NCBI GenBank assembly: GCA_030045755.1
Contig: JASIEW010000052.1
Location: 1 to 10,421, forward strand
Length of the DNA stretch: 10,421 nt
From: Nitrososphaerales archaeon
GTDB taxonomy: Archaea > Thermoproteota > Nitrososphaeria > Nitrososphaerales > UBA183
Direction of reading: 5' to 3'
Shown: positions 6,649 through 10,421 of the stretch, piece by piece
How the letters are laid out: every line of letters begins with the position of its first letter
Position numbering within the stretch: position 1 is the first letter of the stretch
Made by a program: the position numbers and the translations under genes
The notes under the pieces: generated by a model
What the model saw: only the letters and a program-made list of their open reading frames with translations
Databases searched by the model: none
What the model was told of the DNA's origin: nothing

Positions 6649-6939
6649 ATGTCCCCCGCGAAGACAGTAAAAAAGGCCAGGCGGCCCTCGGCCTCTACCT
6701 TCGAGGTAAAGATAGGCCCGCCCAAGCTGACGAGGTTCGAGAAGGCGAGGATAGTGGGTGCTAGGTCCTTGCAGATAGCGATGGGGGCCCCTCCGTTCGT
6801 ACCAGTCGAAGGCGACATAATGCGTCCGATAGACGTGGCGGCGAGGGAGCTCGAGGAGGACGCACTCCCGATTTCCATCAGAAGGTCGCTTCCCAACGGA
6901 ACAAGTCAGGATATCCCGATAAACGCTCTAGCAAAGTGA
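6649..6939 (+). CDS. rpoK: DNA-directed RNA polymerase subunit K (Rpb6/omega homologue)
   Basis: A 96-residue archaeal RNA polymerase subunit, homologous to eukaryotic Rpb6 and bacterial omega, that helps assemble and stabilise the large subunit. The family signature is clear: LTRFEKARIVGARSLQIAMGAPP (27-49), then PIDVAARELEEDALPISIRRSLP (60-82). A basic N-terminal tail (1-26) and a short C-terminal tail flank it. Length is typical or slightly long for archaeal RpoK. ATG at 6649 is the first start after an in-frame TGA apart from a rare-type CTG, and follows a TATA element by about 42 bp. The stop TGA overlaps the GTG start of the dehydrogenase as GTGA, so the two are almost certainly co-transcribed and may be translationally coupled. 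Confidence 0.95.
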   Translation: MSPAKTVKKARRPSASTFEVKIGPPKLTRFEKARIVGARSLQIAMGAPPFVPVEGDIMRPIDVAARELEEDALPISIRRSLPNGTSQDIPINALAK

Positions 6940-7880
6940 GCGGAGGTCCGGGACCCTCGCGCGCAGGAATATTCGTCACCGACGAGCTGCCGAGGGAGTC
7001 GAAGGACATCCTCAGCGCCTATGACGTGTTCGAGAAACAGGCTGACGACTCTATTCTCTCGAAGTGCGAGGTGCTGATGGCCTGGCCCTCGAGGGCGAGC
7101 GGCGAGCTGGTCAGGAAGATGGTTTCCCTCAGGATGGTCCAGTCGATGGCGGCAGGGGTCGACGCGCTGGACTTCGTTTCCCTCCCCCCTGGGACGCTGG
7201 TGTTCTCCAACGCGGGCGCGTTCACCGACAACGTGGCCGAGCATGCGTGGGGACTGCTCCTGGGCACGGCGAAAGGGGTCCACTCGAGGAACAAGAGGAC
7301 TGTTCCGCGGGCGCTCAGAGGCAAGACGCTGCTGATAGCGGGCTGCGGTGCGATCGGGTCGGAGGTCGCCAGGTTGTCGCGCTCGCTGAACATGAAGACC
7401 GTGGGAGTGTCGAGGTCGTTCAGGTCGCCAGAGCTGTTCGACGAAAAACGTCAGCTCGCCGAGCTCAAGGACGTGATAGGATCGGCGGACGCCGTGGTCA
7501 TCGCTCTTCCCCTCACGTCGGCGACGAAAGGAGTGTTCGGGAAGGATCTGCTATACCTGACGAAGGACAGCGTGGTCGTCGCCAACGTAGGAAGGGGCGA
7601 GCTCGTGGACGAGGCGGCGCTCGTCGAGTGGCTGCAATCCAGACCGGAGAGCAGATACGCGACAGACGTGTTCTGGAAGCGGGACGGCCGCGAGCTCTTC
7701 GACGCGCCCGCGTGGGACCTCCCGAACTTTGCGGGGACAATGCACGTCGCGGGCACGCCGCTAGGGGAGGATTCGACCAGGGCCAAGGTCGCGGCCTCGG
7801 AGAACGTAAGGCGCTTTCTCGAGACCGGCGAGGCGCTGAACAAGGTAGACCTTTCCGAGTACGTTCGAAGCGCGCGGTAG
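6936..7880 (+). CDS. D-isomer-specific 2-hydroxyacid dehydrogenase family protein
   Basis: A 314-residue NAD(P)-dependent oxidoreductase of the D-2-hydroxyacid dehydrogenase family, interconverting a 2-keto acid and a D-2-hydroxy acid. The split substrate domain is at about 1-100 and 275-314. The Rossmann domain (about 105-270) has GCGAIG (136-141) and NVGRGELVDEAAL (217-229) with the expected catalytic Arg220, and ends with His270 in TMHVAG. After the second strand the sequence is VGVSRS, with Ser/Arg where an NAD-binding Asp normally sits, suggesting NADP(H). The usual DVFxxEP motif reads DVFWKRDGRE, so the catalytic Glu position is occupied by Arg249. The substrate cannot be assigned; glyoxylate/hydroxypyruvate reductase-like roles are possible. 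The GTG start overlaps the rpoK stop by four bases. Confidence 0.87.
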   Translation: MSGGPGPSRAGIFVTDELPRESKDILSAYDVFEKQADDSILSKCEVLMAWPSRASGELVRKMVSLRMVQSMAAGVDALDFVSLPPGTLVFSNAGAFTDNVAEHAWGLLLGTAKGVHSRNKRTVPRALRGKTLLIAGCGAIGSEVARLSRSLNMKTVGVSRSFRSPELFDEKRQLAELKDVIGSADAVVIALPLTSATKGVFGKDLLYLTKDSVVVANVGRGELVDEAALVEWLQSRPESRYATDVFWKRDGRELFDAPAWDLPNFAGTMHVAGTPLGEDSTRAKVAASENVRRFLETGEALNKVDLSEYVRSAR

Positions 7881-7891
7881 GTAAGCCTCGG

Positions 7892-8380
7892 TTACGCGAT
7901 GGCGGCCCGCTGGCCCACTTCCCTGCTGGCCATGGCGAGAGGCTGGAAGAACGGTCCTAGCCCTTCCGGTCCGAGTATCTCCACGCCGTACTCCCTTGCG
8001 AGAGACGCCGCGTTCGGCGTGATCTTTCCGCTGGTGCACACCATGTTCGTCGAGGCACCGGAGTCGTATTTCTTGATGTAGGTCCTTAGAACGTCTATCT
8101 CATCTACCGACTCGTAGAAGTCGAAAGCATAGAAGCGTGGCCCGTCCGAGACGAGGCCGTCGAACTTGTGGTCCACCCCCGATTTGCCATGGAGCACTGC
8201 CGGTTTGACTATCATGAGCCCTGCGTTCTTCGCAGCCACCTCTAGTGCAAGGCCCTCAAACTTCACGAGTCTTATCGTCGCGTTCCGCCTAATATTCGTT
8301 TCGGAAAATCGCTCTGTGTTTTTCGTCCTCTCAGTCTTCACTGAACTGTCGGCCTGGCGACTAGGATCCGCTCTGTGCAA
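7892..8380 (-). CDS. Small protein with a PD-(D/E)XK (Mrr-like) nuclease-type pattern, probably degenerate
   Basis: I do not recognise a named family. The 162-residue soluble protein has a helix LALEVAAKNAG (44-54), then strands KFDGLV (72-77) and FYAFDFYES (83-91), a helix, then TNMVCTSGKITPNAASLAREYGVEILGPEGL (111-141). That last part resembles the end of Mrr-type restriction endonuclease domains, where a Gly-rich strand leads to a helix and a final strand giving the -GxxL tail. In such folds Asp74 would be the metal-binding Asp, but the (D/E)xK lysine is replaced: Asp87-Phe-Tyr89. If the fold is right, the protein is probably catalytically inactive and may bind nucleic acid. The start is a TTG at 8378-8380 with AGGAG nine bases upstream (8390-8394); a GTG at 8341 is an alternative. 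It is divergent from alba. Confidence 0.6.
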   Translation of the reverse strand: MHRADPSRQADSSVKTERTKNTERFSETNIRRNATIRLVKFEGLALEVAAKNAGLMIVKPAVLHGKSGVDHKFDGLVSDGPRFYAFDFYESVDEIDVLRTYIKKYDSGASTNMVCTSGKITPNAASLAREYGVEILGPEGLGPFFQPLAMASREVGQRAAIA

Positions 8381-8389
8381 TATGGCGCG

Positions 8390-8394
8390 CTCCT
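8390..8394 (-). promoter_or_regulatory. Shine-Dalgarno supporting the TTG start at 8380
   Basis: The minus strand reads AGGAG, nine bases before TTG. It favours the longer start over the GTG at 8341. The predicted transcription start (about 8391-8394) falls almost on this site, so it functions only if the transcript begins slightly further upstream. Confidence 0.4.
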
Positions 8395-8413
8395 GACCTC
8401 AACCCCCCATATT

Positions 8414-8425
8414 GTTATATATACG
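8414..8425. promoter_or_regulatory. Shared bidirectional TATA element (alba / nuclease-like gene)
   Basis: GTTATATATACG is the strongest TATA sequence in the window and is nearly symmetrical, so it can be read on both strands. On plus it gives a start near 8445 and an alba leader of about 13 nt containing AAGGAC. On minus it gives a start near 8392, just before the TTG at 8380. No other TATA-like sequence is obvious in the 77-bp gap. Confidence 0.65.
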
Positions 8426-8457
8426 CATAAGGGCGCCGGGTTTCAAGGACAACAAAC

Positions 8458-8823
8458 ATGCCAAGAAAGAAAACAGAGTCGAGCGAGTCAGAGGAAGGCG
8501 GGTCTGACATGCCCACAGCAAAGGCAAGGCAGTCAAACGCATCGGAACGCGGCGGCGTGCCTGCAAACCACATCTTCGTAGGCCAGAAGCCAGTGATGAA
8601 CTACGCGATGAGCGCGCTCATCCAGCTGGCCCAGGCGGGAGAGGTGACTGTGAAGGCCAGAGGCATGGCCATTAGCAGGGCGGTCGACGTGGCCGAGGTT
8701 GTCACCAAGAGGCTCGGAAACGGGCAGTTCAAGGTGAAGGACATCGGTATCGCGACCGAAGTCGTAGGCGAGGGCCCAGAGACAAGGAACATCTCCTCGA
8801 TAGAAATCGTACTAGGCAAGTAA
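8458..8823 (+). CDS. albA: Alba-family DNA/RNA-binding chromatin protein
   Basis: A 121-residue chromosomal protein that binds DNA and RNA as a dimer and compacts archaeal chromatin. The Alba core starts at about 38 with HIFVGQKPVMNYAMSAL, followed by VTVKARGMAISRAVDVAEVV (64-83), the two-lysine/arginine loop contacting nucleic acid, and ends with SSIEIVLGK. Relative to Sulfolobus Alba (GKKPVMNY), the Lys16 position that can be acetylated is Gln43; the next lysine, Lys44, is kept. The first 37 residues are a Ser/Glu/Lys-rich tail absent from most short Alba proteins. An internal ATG (8509) would shorten it, but the TATA element fits ATG 8458. It is single-copy in this window and divergent from the nuclease-like gene. 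Confidence 0.95.
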   Translation: MPRKKTESSESEEGGSDMPTAKARQSNASERGGVPANHIFVGQKPVMNYAMSALIQLAQAGEVTVKARGMAISRAVDVAEVVTKRLGNGQFKVKDIGIATEVVGEGPETRNISSIEIVLGK

Positions 8824-8873
8824 GAACAGAACAACAGCAACCATCTGTTGGTCCGTCCGTAAGAGGCTTAGCG

Positions 8874-9140
8874 TTAGCTGCGCATCGCTGACTTGCGAAC
8901 GAGCCCCAGTTTCGATGTCCTTGCGAGCGACTTTATCTCGCGCTCCCTGACGAGCGCTCTCTGCCTCGACTCGACGCGCTCGAGGTACACAAGCTCTACG
9001 GGTCTCCTGCTCCGCGTGTACTTTGCGCCGCTTCCGCTGTTGTGTTCGCGCAGTCTCCGTTCGGGGTCGAAGGTCCAGCCGGTGTAGAGGCTGCCGTCGC
9101 GACATCTGACCATGTAGACGTAGCACTTGCGCACGGCCAT
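8874..9140 (-). CDS. GIY-YIG nuclease superfamily protein (UPF0213/YhbQ-like)
   Basis: An 88-residue stand-alone GIY-YIG domain. The signature strands are YVYMV (7-11) and YTGWT (19-23), followed by DPERRLREHNSG (25-36), AKYTRSRRPVELVYLE (39-54) and a final helix ALVREREIKSLAR (62-74), which contains the conserved acidic residue(s). The arrangement and length match the UvrC-like single-domain group, where biochemical roles are mostly unknown; DNA nicking is possible but not shown. ATG at 9138-9140 follows AAGGAGG with ideal spacing. No convincing TATA element is seen upstream, unlike most neighbours. It converges on alba with a 50-bp gap and no obvious terminator hairpin. Confidence 0.92.
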   Translation of the reverse strand: MAVRKCYVYMVRCRDGSLYTGWTFDPERRLREHNSGSGAKYTRSRRPVELVYLERVESRQRALVREREIKSLARTSKLGLVRKSAMRS

Positions 9141-9147
9141 GTCAGCG

Positions 9148-9154
9148 CCTCCTT
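9148..9154 (-). promoter_or_regulatory. Canonical Shine-Dalgarno of the GIY-YIG gene
   Basis: The minus strand reads AAGGAGG, seven bases before the ATG at 9140. It is the only full-length consensus ribosome binding site in the window and fixes this start. It implies a transcript with a real 5' leader. Confidence 0.7.
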
Positions 9155-9236
9155 CGGTTAGAAGCGTTCCGCCGAAATCCCTGCCCTGTCGGAAGAGAGT
9201 CTGTGCTCGCCTTCAGACGAGTCGTCGAAAGAATCT

Positions 9237-9252
9237 GGCGAAGAATTTCGCC
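9237..9252. repeat. Perfect 6-bp-arm palindrome upstream of the decarboxylase promoter
   Basis: GGCGAA-GAAT-TTCGCC is a dyad repeat ending 15 bp before the TATA element of the decarboxylase gene. This is a position where archaeal activators or repressors often bind. Its function as an operator is inferred from symmetry and position only. Confidence 0.4.
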
Positions 9253-9267
9253 GGAAGCGGAGTAATG

Positions 9268-9284
9268 TTTTTAAGATTAATTTT
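9268..9284 (+). promoter_or_regulatory. AT-rich promoter of the PLP decarboxylase gene
   Basis: Two overlapping TATA-like stretches occur: TTTTTAAG (9268-9275), predicting a start near 9298, and ATTAATTTTC (9275-9284), predicting a start near 9307. Either makes the in-frame ATG at 9265 an unlikely start and supports TTG 9307 or GTG 9310 with little or no leader. Confidence 0.5.
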
Positions 9285-9309
9285 CTCGGCACTCTGCAAC
9301 ACAAAGTTG

Positions 9310-10421
9310 GTGGACCCACGTACCCAACCCGTCTCACGCACGGGGGTTGCTGGGCCGAAGATTTCAGACGAGGACCTGTACAGCTTAGCGGAGAGATACG
9401 GCACCCCATACTTCCTGATAGACGAGACCATCCTAAGGAAGAAGGTGTCTGACGTCGAGTCGGCGTTCACAGAGTTCAAGGGGAAGTTCAGGGTGGCTTA
9501 CTCTGTCAAGGCGAACTTCAATCCTTCAGTGATCAAGACCTTTGCGAGCGAGGGCATCCTCTTCGACCTGACCGCGCCCGCGGAGCTTCAGTTCGTCATC
9601 CGGTCCGGAGGTTCGGCGGATTCGGTCATGTACACGAGCATCACCGAGACCCTGGCCGAGTACGTGGAGGTGCTGAAGCTCGGAGTGCGGAAGATGGTGG
9701 TGGCCAGCCACAACGGTCTGCAGAACCTGATCGAAGCCGCGGGAAAGACAGGCGCTACGGTCAACGTGATGGTCAGAGTGAACCCTGAGGTCCACGTCCA
9801 CGCGGAGCTGCGAGGCTCCATGGGCCACGGCAAGTTCGGGCTCCAGTTCAACGGGGGGAGCCAGGACAGCGCCTTCAGCGTCCTCAAGACGATTCTCGCG
9901 ACTCCGACCCTGAAGTTCGAAGGCTTCCACTTCCATCTTGGCAGCCAGATAGAGGACCCGGGCTGTTACGGGGAAGCCCTCGAGAAGCTCGAGGCCTTCG
10001 TCCTGGGAGCCAGGAAGCAACTGGGACACTTCGACGTCAGGACGATCGACATCGGCGGAGGGCTCCCAGTGTCGTACGGTCGCAGGGTCCCGAGCCCGAA
10101 GGACCTCGCTTCGAAGATCACCGGCCAGCTCAACAGCTTAGTGGAGAGCCTGGGCGGGAGGTTCACCCTTGTGGCCGAGAGCGGAAGGTACCTCGCGGCA
10201 GAGTCCACTGTCCTAGTCTGCAGGGTGGTAAACATCAAGAGCTTCGGCGACGCGAAGTATGTCTACGTGGACGCGGGCTACCACGTGCTCCTGGATGCGG
10301 CCCTTCTGCGACACGAATACCCGGTGGAGGTCGTGCCCGGAGGAAGGTATTCGCAGCAGAAGATGGCGCTCGTAGGAAGGCTGTGTGACCCCTTGGATGT
10401 TTTCCCGATTTCGAGCAGGTC
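9310..10421 (+). CDS. Fold-type III PLP-dependent decarboxylase, LysA/ODC-like (3' end outside window)
   Basis: The visible 370 residues are a fold-III PLP enzyme of the diaminopimelate/ornithine decarboxylase group. Lys67 in AYSVKANFNP is the PLP Schiff-base lysine. Further landmarks are GKFGLQF (174-180), HFHLGSQI (207-214, His209 stacking on PLP), the glycine loop DIGGGLPVSYG (247-257), an EPGR-equivalent ESGR (290-293), VDAGYHVLLDAAL (320-332) and the second-subunit active-site cysteine in GRLCDPLDVF (356-365). LysA makes lysine from meso-diaminopimelate; here ESGR for EPGR and a divergent segment after VDAG leave specificity open, so I withhold the lysA name. The start is uncertain among ATG 9265, TTG 9307 and GTG 9310; the promoter position favours the last two. 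A dyad repeat and TATA precede it. Confidence 0.85.
   Translation, partial: MDPRTQPVSRTGVAGPKISDEDLYSLAERYGTPYFLIDETILRKKVSDVESAFTEFKGKFRVAYSVKANFNPSVIKTFASEGILFDLTAPAELQFVIRSGGSADSVMYTSITETLAEYVEVLKLGVRKMVVASHNGLQNLIEAAGKTGATVNVMVRVNPEVHVHAELRGSMGHGKFGLQFNGGSQDSAFSVLKTILATPTLKFEGFHFHLGSQIEDPGCYGEALEKLEAFVLGARKQLGHFDVRTIDIGGGLPVSYGRRVPSPKDLASKITGQLNSLVESLGGRFTLVAESGRYLAAESTVLVCRVVNIKSFGDAKYVYVDAGYHVLLDAALLRHEYPVEVVPGGRYSQQKMALVGRLCDPLDVFPISSR

Noticed and set aside
7064..7960. A 298-codon plus-strand frame overlapping the 2-hydroxyacid dehydrogenase.
   Set aside because: It is the shifted frame of the dehydrogenase, Arg/Gly-rich and without a fold pattern.

Overview
The window reads as a chromosomal segment of a GC-rich archaeon. 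Diagnostic genes are an Alba chromatin protein, RNA polymerase subunit K, an archaeal-type ATP-dependent DNA ligase and ribosomal protein S25e. S25e is generally found in the TACK and Asgard lineages and not in Euryarchaeota, so a TACK archaeon (for example a terrestrial Thaumarchaeota/Nitrososphaeria-like or Bathyarchaeota-like lineage) is the best guess. That placement is inferred. Most genes have an AT-rich TATA element about 25-40 bp before the start codon and no Shine-Dalgarno, which fits leaderless or short-leader archaeal transcription. GTG and TTG starts are common.

Layout: 1-506 (-) is the 5' part of a DUF47/PhoU-like protein. 588-3642 (-) holds a class I methyltransferase, then an NfeD-type membrane serine protease translationally coupled (ATGA overlap) to a stomatin-like SPFH protein. 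3775-5529 (-) is the DNA ligase, divergent from ribosomal protein S25e (5631-5972, +). A cyclophilin-like-fold protein (6002-6415, -) converges on S25e and is divergent from an rpoK / 2-hydroxyacid dehydrogenase pair (6649-7880, +) coupled by a GTGA overlap. A small protein resembling a degenerate PD-(D/E)XK nuclease (7892-8380, -) shares one strong TATA element with divergent Alba (8458-8823, +). A GIY-YIG family protein (8874-9140, -) follows, and the window ends in the 5' part of a LysA/ODC-like PLP decarboxylase (9310 onward, +).

The window is mostly information-processing and housekeeping genes. The clearest functional unit is nfeD-stomatin, a protease and its likely membrane partner or substrate. 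No mobile element, CRISPR array, rRNA or credible tRNA was found. No stretch over 300 bases lacks a gene. The longest gap (6416-6648) contains two divergent promoters and several inverted repeats. I see no clear new defence or biosynthetic system. The items most worth a check are the degenerate nuclease-like protein beside alba, the dehydrogenase with an altered active-site signature in the rpoK unit, the structured intergenic segment at 6537-6640, and the palindrome before the decarboxylase promoter.
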